From the NCBI GenBank assembly GCA_946407715.1, contig CAMJPH010000008.1, positions 1 to 47,824 of the forward strand: a stretch of DNA of 47,824 nucleotides. Direction: 5' to 3'. This stretch comes from an uncultured Bacteroidales bacterium (GTDB lineage Bacteria > Bacteroidota > Bacteroidia > Bacteroidales > WCHB1-69). The notes beneath the pieces are model-generated. The model ran no database searches, was not told the DNA's origin, and saw only the letters and a program-made list of their open reading frames with translations. The position numbers and the translations under genes are program-made. Numbering within the stretch: the first letter of the stretch is position 1; each line of letters starts with the position of its first letter. Positions 25,182 to 33,158 of the stretch are shown piece after piece.

Positions 25182-25246
25182 GGATAAAAATGGATAGTTT
25201 TTTTAAGGTTTCGAGAAAGATATAAACAATGGATTATGAATAAACG

Positions 25247-25849
25247 TCAGACCGGAGCCACTTCAGTCATGGGTACTTTGCGCAAGGCTTCTGTGATGCG
25301 GTCGGCATCGCGCTGACGTACAGAAATGGTGTAAATGCACTGCATATAACTTTGTCTGTCAATGATTTGGATGTCATGGTTCTTCAAAATCTGCATAATG
25401 TCGTTCATTTTTGTATATTCGAACGTCACCCGGAATGTCTCCTGAATGGTTCGCTCCTCAATGGCGGCGGCATCCAGAACTTCTCGAGCAGCCACTTTGT
25501 AGGCATTCTGTAACCCGCTGACTCCTAACTTGATGCCGCCGAAATAACGGACCACAATCACTAACGTGTTCGTAAGGTCTTTGGAAAGCAGCTGTCCGTA
25601 GATGGGGCGTCCTGCTGTGCCGGAAGGTTCGCCATTGTCGTTCAAACGGTAAGCGTCCTTGTGAGGGCCGAGGATGTAGGCGTAGCAATGGTGTCGCGCA
25701 TCCCAGTGTTTCTTCTGGATTTCGGCAAGTCGCTGTTTCACATCCTGCTCATTCTGAACGGGAAAAGCGTATGCCAGAAATTTACTGCGTTTCTCGCTGT
25801 AGCTGCCTTCCGCCGGACTTGCGATGGTCTTATAACTGTCGTCGAACAT
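25247..25849 (-). CDS. YigZ/IMPACT family protein
   Basis: A 200-residue protein of the UPF0029/IMPACT family with a C-terminal DUF1949 domain. The signature segments are SEKRSKFLAYAFPV, ARHHCYAYILG, NDNGEPSGTAGRPIYGQL and VVRYFGGIKLGVSGL. The first domain has a ribosomal S5-like fold; the eukaryotic relative IMPACT regulates GCN2, but the bacterial role is unknown. It overlaps the end of ribD by 20 bp and is the last gene of the DUF4340-ribD-yigZ operon. Confidence 0.93.
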   Translation of the reverse strand: MFDDSYKTIASPAEGSYSEKRSKFLAYAFPVQNEQDVKQRLAEIQKKHWDARHHCYAYILGPHKDAYRLNDNGEPSGTAGRPIYGQLLSKDLTNTLVIVVRYFGGIKLGVSGLQNAYKVAAREVLDAAAIEERTIQETFRVTFEYTKMNDIMQILKNHDIQIIDRQSYMQCIYTISVRQRDADRITEALRKVPMTEVAPV

Positions 25850-26792
25850 AAATCAACAGATTATCGTCAATATGAATTGTTTTTTCCGGGATTGCCGGTA
25901 TCTTCGGGGCGGGAAGTCCTTTGCCCCATGATAGGTTGCCCACTAAGATTCGCGCCTCATCCCATAATCCCGCATCCATAAATTTTTCCAATGTATTTCT
26001 ACCACCTTCAATGATAACTGAATGTATGTTAAGCTGATGCATCTTTTCTATGGCTTCTTTCGAATTATCGGGAAGCGGGAGGTAGGGCAGAGGCGAAACA
26101 ATGTCTTCACCGCGCTGCATCACGAAGCGTTGTGGATTTTTCCCGGGATATTCGCGGGTGGTGAGCTGCGGCCGGTCGTTCAGCATGGTCTGGTAGCCGA
26201 CTAAGATGGCGTCTTCTTCGCCGCGCCATTTGTGGGAGAGCACCTTCAAGGCGGGATTCGTAATCCAATAAGCGGTTGTTTCCGATCCACTTCGGTCTAT
26301 GTCCATAAATCCGTCTCTGGTTTGCGCCCATTTCAGGATAATGTAAGGTCGGTGTTTCCGATGGAATGTGAAAAACCGTTTGTTCAGTTCCTCGCACTCT
26401 TCACGGCAGACGTTTTCCACCACCTCCACGCCGGCTTCGCGCAATTTCCGCACACCGTTGCCGTTTACCTTGTCGTGATAGTCGATGGAGCCGATGACCA
26501 CCTTTGGGATGCCGTGGCGGATGATAGCATCGGCGCAGGGCGGTGTCTTCCCGAAATGCGAGCAAGGTTCCAAATTGACGTATAACGTACTCTCTTTTAG
26601 TAAAGCCAAATCTTTTACGGAGTTAATGGCGTTTATCTCCGCGTGCGGTTCGCCGCATCGGTGATGATACCCCTCACCGATAACAGTGCCTTGGTGTACA
26701 ATAACCGCCCCCACCATCGGATTCGGACTGGTCTTTCCCAAACCCAATGAGGCAAGTTGAAGGCAACGGCACATGTAGGTTTCGTCGGTCAT
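25830..26792 (-). CDS. ribD: Bifunctional riboflavin deaminase/reductase RibD
   Basis: A 320-residue cytoplasmic enzyme for two steps of riboflavin synthesis: deamination of the pyrimidinone and reduction of its ribosyl side chain. The deaminase domain (1-~145) has zinc ligands His50 (PHAEIN, with Glu52 the proton shuttle), Cys77 and Cys86 (PCSHFGKTPPC). The reductase domain (~150-320) starts near PYIILKWAQTRDGFM and includes VIIEGGRNTLEKF. Other rib genes are not in the window and no FMN riboswitch is evident. It begins 3 bp after the DUF4340 gene's stop. Confidence 0.96.
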   Translation of the reverse strand: MTDETYMCRCLQLASLGLGKTSPNPMVGAVIVHQGTVIGEGYHHRCGEPHAEINAINSVKDLALLKESTLYVNLEPCSHFGKTPPCADAIIRHGIPKVVIGSIDYHDKVNGNGVRKLREAGVEVVENVCREECEELNKRFFTFHRKHRPYIILKWAQTRDGFMDIDRSGSETTAYWITNPALKVLSHKWRGEEDAILVGYQTMLNDRPQLTTREYPGKNPQRFVMQRGEDIVSPLPYLPLPDNSKEAIEKMHQLNIHSVIIEGGRNTLEKFMDAGLWDEARILVGNLSWGKGLPAPKIPAIPEKTIHIDDNLLIYVRRQL

Positions 26793-26795
26793 ACC

Positions 26796-27875
26796 CTACT
26801 GTTGCTTTAAGAAATATGACAGAGGCTGAATCTGACGCTCGAAATGGAAATACTGGCATTGCACTAAATGGGAGTTATCGCCGTTCAGCATGGCATAAAA
26901 CTTGTCCCGATTATAAGGCTCATCCTCCATTCGCTCCACGCCGCCGATAATAGCATCCAGATAGTATGGGTCCGGTTCCATTTTTCGGTACATTTCCAAA
27001 GTCGTCTTTTTACCGTCAACATCAGTTAACGTTATGGTTTTGAAATGGTTGAATCTGATTATGGAATCTTTTTTGCTGTCCGGCATGTCTGAGATGTACC
27101 TCTCATAATTTTTGTCACGATATTCGGAAAGCATGTCCAACAGTTTCACGGTGTCATAATCCGTGATTTGCTCATTTTTAAAATTGTATAGACTAAAAAA
27201 GCGTGTGCCGGTTTTTTCCACATAGAAAGATTCTTCAGGATGTTCGAAATCCTCTACCAGCAAAGACTGTATGCGGGTGATTTTGGTGTCGAAAAGGTCA
27301 CAGCTGTACCATTCAACGGGGTTGTATGCGTAAAACGGGGTCAGGAAGCCTCTGAAGCCAGGAATATGGACGATGCAGGGTTCGTCAAACCCTTCGAGAA
27401 TGGCGAAATTGGCTACATTGTCCATCGTCGAGGGCCCCATATAGTAAGTCTTCACATTGCGGTTTTTGGTGAAGAAAGGGATGCCGAACAACTTGAATTT
27501 CGGAGCGTTTTGGTAGATTTCCACCTTGATGGAATTTACAGACATCATTTTGTTGATGTTGGATTGGGCAGTGTTGGCCACTATTTGCTGGAGTGTGATG
27601 TTGTGGATGGTGGCGAGCAGATCGTTCACTTTTTGCGGCATAGCCTTGACAGAGTCCTGAACATACCACCCGTCGTCGTGTCTTACCAGAAGGGAGTGCA
27701 TGCCGGTCATGTCGGCGATGAAAATCTTGGTGATATTGTTGGTGTCTTTTACGGCAAACAATTCCGAGGTGGGTTTATTTTTACCGATGGCCCCTGATTT
27801 CGACAGGATCAGGAACAGGCATCCGATGGCCAGAATCAGGCAGCATAAAACAATGGCTACTGTTTTCTTTTTCAT
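26796..27875 (-). CDS. DUF4340 membrane-anchored protein
   Basis: A 359-residue protein with one N-terminal membrane span (KKTVAIVLCCLILAIGCLFLI shortened: residues ~3-23) and a periplasmic part with repeated beta units typical of DUF4340 (NITKIFIAD, LLVRHDDGWYVQDSVKAMPQKVNDLLATI, YMGPSTMD). DUF4340 proteins are often next to gliding/ABC components, but here it heads ribD and yigZ. The start at 27875 (MKKKTV) is chosen over one nine codons upstream because of the promoter element at 27900-27907. Function unknown. Confidence 0.78.
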   Translation of the reverse strand: MKKKTVAIVLCCLILAIGCLFLILSKSGAIGKNKPTSELFAVKDTNNITKIFIADMTGMHSLLVRHDDGWYVQDSVKAMPQKVNDLLATIHNITLQQIVANTAQSNINKMMSVNSIKVEIYQNAPKFKLFGIPFFTKNRNVKTYYMGPSTMDNVANFAILEGFDEPCIVHIPGFRGFLTPFYAYNPVEWYSCDLFDTKITRIQSLLVEDFEHPEESFYVEKTGTRFFSLYNFKNEQITDYDTVKLLDMLSEYRDKNYERYISDMPDSKKDSIIRFNHFKTITLTDVDGKKTTLEMYRKMEPDPYYLDAIIGGVERMEDEPYNRDKFYAMLNGDNSHLVQCQYFHFERQIQPLSYFLKQQ

Positions 27876-27899
27876 ATTGTCAGAATGTTTTTCGGACTG

Positions 27900-27907
27900 C
27901 AAAAATA
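27900..27907 (-). promoter_or_regulatory. Promoter -7 element of the DUF4340-ribD-yigZ operon
   Basis: TATTTTTG on the minus strand, 24 bp upstream of the chosen ATG. Confidence 0.65.
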
Positions 27908-28106
27908 CACTTTTTTAGGATTTTCCATGATGGGATGGTTGGCTGTTCCAGGGCTTACGCATAAAAAAACCTAAAACGTGAGCCTTTTTTGAAAACCCAA
28001 TCTAACATCTCACCTTCCTCCTCCTGATTTGCGTGGATTGGCGCGGCTTTGCATCTGCGGAATTAATATTCCGTTATAGGAAAATCAATATGCTGCATCT
28101 CTATAG

Positions 28107-29372
28107 TTACCGATTCTGAATGTATCGGAATGCTGCGTCAAGCTGAGGTTTTAGGTCGCCGTTGTAGTCCTTGCGCAGTACAATCTCGTCGGGGGTGTGG
28201 CCGATGCCTTCCCAGACTTTGCCGCTGATTTGCGCCTCGAAAGTGGAGGTATAGATGTAGTGTCCCACCGACAGATTCGAGGTGCCGAACGGACCGCCGT
28301 AGTTGAGGTCAATGCAGTTGGCGGGCTGCAACGGGCCGGTTCCGCCGTGCGTGCGCTCGCCAATCGTATGCGCCGTGGGCAACACCGCCTTGATGGTCAT
28401 CGGCTCGATCTCGCCCATGCTTACCGAGTTAATGTCGCAAAGAATCACATACGGGATGTTCTCCGCCGTGATGTCGCGGTGATAGCGGGTATTCGGGAAA
28501 ATGTAGTAGGGAGTCCACGGAGAATGCTCCAACCGGCCGGGCCCCTCTTTGTAGCGGGTCTTCATAATCTCCGTCTTTTCGTTGAGATAGTTGCCGATGA
28601 GAAAGTCCAAATCGTCCTGGTAGCCGCCACGGTTGCAGCGGTTGTCGAGGATGATGCCTGCAAGTTGTTCCCGGGGAGTCTCCGTAATGGCTTTGAAATA
28701 GTGGTCGAGGAGCTGTGCTCCCTCACCGCCCTGCAGCATCACTGGCGTGATGGCAGCTAACGGCTGCCACAAATAGGGAATCTTCCGCCCGTCAGGGAGC
28801 TTGAAAAGAATATAATGATATGTGATGTCCCTTCCAATATCCGATATATAGATTTCACAAGATTCATGCGTCTCCACCGTATATTGCGACTCTATATTTT
28901 GCAGAAAAGTCAGAATACCAATCTTTTCATTTGCGGAAGATTCAAAATAGTAATCACGGGTGGGGATTTCTATGGCGGATGGATCTATGCTTACCGTGGC
29001 GGATTGATCGTCAGGAGCAGGATGGAGATTCTTCACCTGAAAAGTCATGTGGTGATCAATCATACCGCCCACCAATCCCGTATAGAGTGTCTGCAATTCC
29101 TCCGTCTTCACGTAGCCAACCTGCTCGTACTTCTTGTCAAGCTCCTGGAACGCAGGAAGGTGACGGGCGTACATGGCATCCCAATCCGTGGTGTCCACGT
29201 CCCAAAAGACGTAGCCCGTACTGAGGACTTTCCAGAGGTAGTCGAACTGTTCGGTGTAGGTGCTGTAAGCCAGTTCCCCGTTCTCGCCGATATAAGGCAT
29301 ATAGTCGGCCTGTTTGCGGCAGGCGGTGAATACCAGAACTATTGCGGCTAATATGATGATAATTTTCTTCAT
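28107..29372 (-). CDS. S41-family peptidase-like lipoprotein
   Basis: A 421-residue predicted lipoprotein (FTAC, Cys18) of the tail-specific protease (S41) type. The N-terminal part (30-120) resembles the three-helix cap domain (EQFDYLWKVLSTGYVFWD); the protease core contains GIILDNRCNRGGYQDDLDFL and the nucleophile loop INSVSMGE with Ser318 as predicted nucleophile (S-x-G-E). No PDZ domain is obvious between them. Conserved later segments are GERTHGGTG and the end GIGHTPDE. Many such Bacteroidales lipoproteins are uncharacterised; activity is likely but the substrate is unknown. It is preceded by a hexad-repeat spacer. Confidence 0.85.
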   Translation of the reverse strand: MKKIIIILAAIVLVFTACRKQADYMPYIGENGELAYSTYTEQFDYLWKVLSTGYVFWDVDTTDWDAMYARHLPAFQELDKKYEQVGYVKTEELQTLYTGLVGGMIDHHMTFQVKNLHPAPDDQSATVSIDPSAIEIPTRDYYFESSANEKIGILTFLQNIESQYTVETHESCEIYISDIGRDITYHYILFKLPDGRKIPYLWQPLAAITPVMLQGGEGAQLLDHYFKAITETPREQLAGIILDNRCNRGGYQDDLDFLIGNYLNEKTEIMKTRYKEGPGRLEHSPWTPYYIFPNTRYHRDITAENIPYVILCDINSVSMGEIEPMTIKAVLPTAHTIGERTHGGTGPLQPANCIDLNYGGPFGTSNLSVGHYIYTSTFEAQISGKVWEGIGHTPDEIVLRKDYNGDLKPQLDAAFRYIQNR

Positions 29373-29375
29373 GAT

Positions 29376-29494
29376 GATTCGATTTTTGACTTAGACTTAG
29401 ACTTAAACTTAGACTTAAACTTAGACTTAGACTTAGAGACTGGTATGGTTATAGTCTAAGTCATTGTTATTGTTATTGTTATTGTTGCTGGTTA
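29376..29494 (-). repeat. Hexad array between the barrel gene stop and the S41 gene
   Basis: Read on the minus strand from the stop codon of the barrel gene (29494), 18 successive 6-nt units stay in register: TAACCA, then three ATAACA units, several degenerate ones, and eight units of AAGTCT/AAGTTT/AAGTCA reaching to within about 15 bp of the S41 start codon. The unit family is the complement of the one after hutH (AGACTT/AAACTT), 25 kb away. Confidence 0.8.
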
Positions 29495-30175
29495 GAAAGT
29501 ATATGATGCTCCGAAAGTAACGGACAACGTATTAAGGTACCTTGGGTCGCGGATGTGCGGGGAACTGCGGTGATGGCTGACGAGATCGTAGTAGTAGAGC
29601 GCGTTGAGGTTGAGGCCCCAATGCTCGGTGAAACGGTAACTCAGGCCCAGACCTCCAACTAATCCGGCGTTGAAACGACGGTCCTCCTGCGTGAACGGAC
29701 GCTTTTCGTCAAAGGGATTGTAATACATGCAATAGTCTGTCATCCAGTAAGTTTTGCCCTTGATATGGTCTTGCAGCCAATAGCCGATATAGCCGCCGAG
29801 CATGGCGTGGCCGCGGAAATGCTCGCCTCCGAAGGAGAAGTCGGCCAACACCGGAAGCATCAGGTAGAGGTTATGATGCTCGGTGTAGAGCGAATCAAGG
29901 TAGTCGAGGTGGCGGTCCATGCGGTGGGAGCGGCGCATCACACTGAGGTCGGCGCGGAGAGCAAACCAATTGGTGAAACCGTAACGTGCCTGGATGCCCA
30001 CATCGTAACCGCTTAATGGCGAATACGTCTCATCAATGCGTCCCGCATTGGAACGTTTGATGCTGGTGTAGTCCCACCCGCCCTTGATTCCTAACGACCA
30101 CTGGGCACTGGCGGTCAGAGCCGTCATGCACAAAAAGACAAACAGCCCCAACCCCTGAAAAACTTTTTTTTTCAT
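29492..30175 (-). CDS. Outer-membrane beta-barrel protein
   Basis: A 227-residue protein with a signal peptide (KVFQGLGLFVFLCMTALTASA) and alternating aromatic/hydrophobic strands of an eight-stranded barrel (porin-like OMP_b-brl type). Strand-like segments include WSLGIKGGWDYTSI, GIQARYGFTNWFALRADLSV, LGLSYRFTEHWGLNLNALYYYDL and the C-terminal SVTFGASYTF, ending in Phe as outer-membrane proteins do. Cargo or ligand unknown. The ATG at 30175 is used; the frame upstream has only a TTG. It has its own promoter at 30213-30220. Confidence 0.88.
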   Translation of the reverse strand: MKKKVFQGLGLFVFLCMTALTASAQWSLGIKGGWDYTSIKRSNAGRIDETYSPLSGYDVGIQARYGFTNWFALRADLSVMRRSHRMDRHLDYLDSLYTEHHNLYLMLPVLADFSFGGEHFRGHAMLGGYIGYWLQDHIKGKTYWMTDYCMYYNPFDEKRPFTQEDRRFNAGLVGGLGLSYRFTEHWGLNLNALYYYDLVSHHRSSPHIRDPRYLNTLSVTFGASYTF

Positions 30176-30212
30176 ATACAATGTATTAAAATTATTACCA
30201 CAAAACAGACAG

Positions 30213-30220
30213 CAAAAATA
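30213..30220 (-). promoter_or_regulatory. Promoter -7 element of the barrel gene
   Basis: TATTTTTG on the minus strand, 37 bp upstream of the start codon. Confidence 0.65.
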
Positions 30221-30262
30221 TATTTTTTTGAAATCCCATGTCCTTCAAACAAAGAAAAATAT

Positions 30263-30329
30263 CAACCTCATCCAACCACTCCATATCCTACACTCTTCAT
30301 TCTTCATTCTTAATTCTTCATTCTTAATT
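30263..30329 (+). repeat. Heptad array interrupted by the inverted-repeat element
   Basis: Nine 7-nt units in register, drifting from CAACCTC and CACTCCA to repeated CATTCTT (30298-30311 and 30319-30325) and AATTCTT. The same AATTCTT and CATT units resume at 30832 on the far side of the 502-bp element, so the element sits inside the array. Confidence 0.7.
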
Positions 30330-30831
30330 ACTACTGATGCGATATTTTTCTGTTTAACAAAATGGAAATAAAATCTTCGTGGTCACGTTTTTTTTTGCTC
30401 CGGCACGCCGTGCCGGAGCGGCCCCAACTCCCCTTCTATTTTAGAAGGGGTGGCCGTAGGCCGGGGTAGTAATATGTGATATCCTTCCTTATTTCAACAT
30501 CTTTTTACACACAAATTCGAAATACGAATTTTGCCATATTGCAAGCATTGCAATTCTTGCGTGTAAAAACCTGATTAATCTCTGTTTGTTTGGAATTTAT
30601 GAACATAGAGTAATGTCGTTGCTAATGGTCCTTTTTCACAAGGAATACTGATATTTCATATTACTACCCTGCCCTTCGGGCACCCCTTCTTAAAAAGAAG
30701 GGGAATTTTCGCGACCGCACTTGTCGTGCGGAAAACGGAATTGATTTCAAATCGTAAATTTGACAAATATTCACAACAACCTGTGTATCAAAATATTTTA
30801 ACTGATTTTCAAAAAATATCGCATCAGTAGT
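30330..30831. mobile_element. 502-bp non-coding inverted-repeat element (MITE-like)
   Basis: Perfect 20-bp terminal inverted repeats (30330-30349 and 30812-30831, starting ACTACTGATGCG) flanked by AATT on both sides (30326-30329, 30832-30835), a possible 4-bp target duplication. Inside, 30430-30476 and 30657-30703 form a second pair of 47-bp inverted repeats with six differences. Each half carries three hairpins: a G/C-rich one (CTCCGGCAC arm on the left, CCGCAC on the right), CCCCTTCT/AGAAGGGG, and GGCC-GTA-GGCC on the left or GCCC-TTC-GGGC on the right. The centre (30502-30569) folds into a separate junction. There is no transposase frame, so mobility would need a helper in trans; a structured RNA is the alternative. 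Confidence 0.7.
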
Positions 30832-30856
30832 AATTCTTAATTCTTCATTAAAAAAA

Positions 30857-30884
30857 AAGAGACCCATCTTCCGACAGGTCTCTT
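30857..30884 (-). terminator. Intrinsic terminator of the trxA-POT operon
   Basis: AAGAGACC/GGTCTCTT 8-bp stem with a 12-nt loop, followed on the minus strand by a run of T (30850-30857). It lies 27 bp after the POT stop codon. Confidence 0.85.
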
Positions 30885-30910
30885 CCATACATATTAAGGT
30901 AACGTTTCAA

Positions 30911-32554
30911 CTATTTCGTCACGCGCTCCAGCCACTTCACCATTCCGAGCATAACGCCCATGGAGATCAAGCAGACGCCCATGAACACAGCCCAGCACTG
31001 CCAAATAGGCCATCTGTTGTACATCAGCGGTCCAATCCACAGCAGACCGTTACCCACGGCCGTGGCGCCCAGCCAGAGACCCTGGCAAAGGCCCAAGAGA
31101 TTCTTCGGAGCCACCTTGGAAACGAACGAAAGACCCAGCGGGGAGATGAAAAGTTCGGCCACTGTCATGAAGAAATAGTAAATAATCAGAATCCACCAGC
31201 CTGCCTTATCGGCTTCGCTGCCAGTTGCCAGGAATTCCTCGGCAGAAGGATAGTTGTGGACTTTGCAGAACACTGCCATAATGAAATAGGCAAGAGCGGC
31301 GATACCCATGCCCAACGCGATTTTGCGAGGCGTTGAAACATCTTTGCCTTTACGGGCAAACGCGGCAAAAATCGTGATGATGATGGGGGTAAGCACGATG
31401 ACAAAGAACGGGTTAACCGCCTGCCAGATTTCGGGAGCCAATGCGGAGGTGTCCACAAAGTCGTGGGCAAACAACGACATCGAAGTGCCGTTTTGGTGGA
31501 AGGAGAACCAGAAGAAAACGGCAATTGCCAAAACGGCGAACAACGCATAAATTCTCTGTTTGATTTCCGTAGCCATAGCTCTCTTCTCCTCTTCGGTGTA
31601 ATCTTCCACGACCGCTTTCTCTTTCTTGACAGGGTTCGGGAGAGAATTTTTCTTCACGATAAAGATAGTGAGGGAGATGAACATGGCCACCACGGAAGCG
31701 ATAAAGGAGAAATGCACACCCGTGTTGAACACGTTGAGGTAATCTTGACAGAACGTGGCGAGATTATCAGGAATCACCGTGGAAGAAGCGGCAACCAGCT
31801 CGTTCAGTTTCGACATTGCTTCGGCACCGAGTTCTCCGCCTTTTTCGATGAATTGGTGGCAAAGTGCGGGCAGGTCGGCACTGTATTTCATATTATGGAC
31901 GCCCAGCCACCACTGTCTGATCAGGGGTGCGATGAAGGGCGCGATAAGACCGCCGACATTGATGAACACGTAGAAAATTTGGAAACCGGGGTCGCGTTTG
32001 CTCTTGGCGATACGAAGTTCCTCTTCGCCTTTTTGGGCGGCTTCAGCCTCGAAATTGTCGTAAAGCTGGCCAACCATAGCCTGCAAATTACCCTTGAAAA
32101 GACCATTACCGAATGCGATGAGCAACAGGGCAAAGCAGGTCAGAGGCAGCAACCAGCTAATGTTACCAGCGGTTGCCAGGATGGGGATGGCGAGGATCAC
32201 GTAACCCGATGCCATCACAATCAAACCAGACATGATGGTGCCCTTGTAGTTCTGCAGACGGTCTGCAATGATACCGCCCACCAGGCTCAGGATGTAAATG
32301 CCCATGTAGAACACGGAATAGATGGCCGTGGCCTTGGTGCCCGTCAATCCGAACTTGGAACAAAGGAACAGCACCAGCACCGCGTTCATGATGTAGTAGC
32401 CGAAACGTTCACCCATGTTGCTGAGAGCGGCCGCAATAAGTCCTTTCGGATGCTCTCTCTTGGCTACGGTCACATAGTAGATGATGAACGGAATAATGAT
32501 AATCAGACATGCAACCAACAGGCTGACAGTCAAATGACTTTTTATAAATTCCAT
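30911..32554 (-). CDS. POT/PTR-family proton-coupled peptide transporter
   Basis: A 547-residue inner-membrane protein of the proton-dependent oligopeptide transporter family (about 12-14 spans), importing di- and tripeptides. The N-terminal motif region reads SNMGERFGYY: Glu49-Arg50 of the family ExxER motif are present, but the first Glu is Asn46. Other family features are the IYSVFYMGIYILSLVGGIIADR segment and GNGLFKGNLQAMVG. A large insertion with a charged stretch lies mid-protein (~180-340). It follows trxA by 33 bp and is co-transcribed with it. Peptide uptake suits an amino-acid-fermenting organism. Confidence 0.92.
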   Translation of the reverse strand: MEFIKSHLTVSLLVACLIIIIPFIIYYVTVAKREHPKGLIAAALSNMGERFGYYIMNAVLVLFLCSKFGLTGTKATAIYSVFYMGIYILSLVGGIIADRLQNYKGTIMSGLIVMASGYVILAIPILATAGNISWLLPLTCFALLLIAFGNGLFKGNLQAMVGQLYDNFEAEAAQKGEEELRIAKSKRDPGFQIFYVFINVGGLIAPFIAPLIRQWWLGVHNMKYSADLPALCHQFIEKGGELGAEAMSKLNELVAASSTVIPDNLATFCQDYLNVFNTGVHFSFIASVVAMFISLTIFIVKKNSLPNPVKKEKAVVEDYTEEEKRAMATEIKQRIYALFAVLAIAVFFWFSFHQNGTSMSLFAHDFVDTSALAPEIWQAVNPFFVIVLTPIIITIFAAFARKGKDVSTPRKIALGMGIAALAYFIMAVFCKVHNYPSAEEFLATGSEADKAGWWILIIYYFFMTVAELFISPLGLSFVSKVAPKNLLGLCQGLWLGATAVGNGLLWIGPLMYNRWPIWQCWAVFMGVCLISMGVMLGMVKWLERVTK

Positions 32555-32587
32555 AACAAAGAATTATTAATGAATAAAAATGATTGA

Positions 32588-32902
32588 TTACAGATGTTGG
32601 TTGATTTTCGCCACCAGCTCCTCTTTCTTGATCACGCCGACGTGACGGTCGACGAGCTCGCCGTTCTTGATGAAGACCAGTGTGGGGATGTTCATGATGC
32701 CGAACTGCATGGCGATGTCGCCGTTCTCGTCGGTGTCGCACTTGCCGACCACGGCTTTGCCTTCAAACTCGGCGGCGACCTCCTCCACGATGGGAGCGAT
32801 GCTTCTGCACGGGCCGCACCAGGTTGCCCAGAAATCGATGACAACCAATTTGTCGCCCTTAATCAGGGTCTCAAAATTCTCATTGTTAATTGCTAATGCC
32901 AT
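32588..32902 (-). CDS. trxA: Thioredoxin
   Basis: A 104-residue cytoplasmic thioredoxin with the active site WCGPC (Cys29, Cys32) in FWATWCGPC and the cis-proline region MNIPTLVFIKNGE. No signal peptide. Length is standard. Its promoter is at 32932-32939 and the POT transporter gene follows. Confidence 0.97.
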   Translation of the reverse strand: MALAINNENFETLIKGDKLVVIDFWATWCGPCRSIAPIVEEVAAEFEGKAVVGKCDTDENGDIAMQFGIMNIPTLVFIKNGELVDRHVGVIKKEELVAKINQHL

Positions 32903-32931
32903 AATATTTGGATTTTAAAATTATTAAGCCG

Positions 32932-32939
32932 CAAAGATA
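32932..32939 (-). promoter_or_regulatory. Promoter -7 element of trxA
   Basis: TATCTTTG on the minus strand, 29 bp upstream of the start codon. Confidence 0.65.
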
Positions 32940-33158
32940 CATTTTTTTTAGACGTGTGACATAAGCCCTGTGACGATGCAGAGCTTACATATCAACTTTT
33001 TTATTTTGGGCGTTCCGGCGCGGTAGAGGTCAATGTTTCCATCCCTAACGCACGCATGTCCGCAATATCACCACGTTTCGTGGCGAAAAAACATTCCCTC
33101 GTTCTACTGCTTCCCCGTGTCCCTCGTTTCCTCTTGGTCATATTCGGAGGTGCGCACC

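Larger units (their letters stand above)
30176..30910. other. 735-bp intergenic region
   Basis: No gene. It holds, in order, the barrel promoter, a heptad array (30263-30329), the 502-bp inverted-repeat element (30330-30831), the remainder of the heptad array (30832-30846) and the terminator of the POT gene (30857-30884). Confidence 0.7.

Noticed and set aside
377..30346. Reading the heptad/hexad arrays as CRISPR arrays
   Set aside because: Units are 6-7 nt with no spacers of constant length and no cas genes nearby.
30664..30888. 74-codon minus-strand frame in the 30.2-30.9 kb spacer
   Set aside because: It spans the POT terminator and the end of the inverted-repeat element; not a plausible gene.
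31463..32587. 374-codon plus-strand frame opposite the POT gene
   Set aside because: His/Gln-rich antisense shadow of a membrane protein; no promoter, no recognisable domain.
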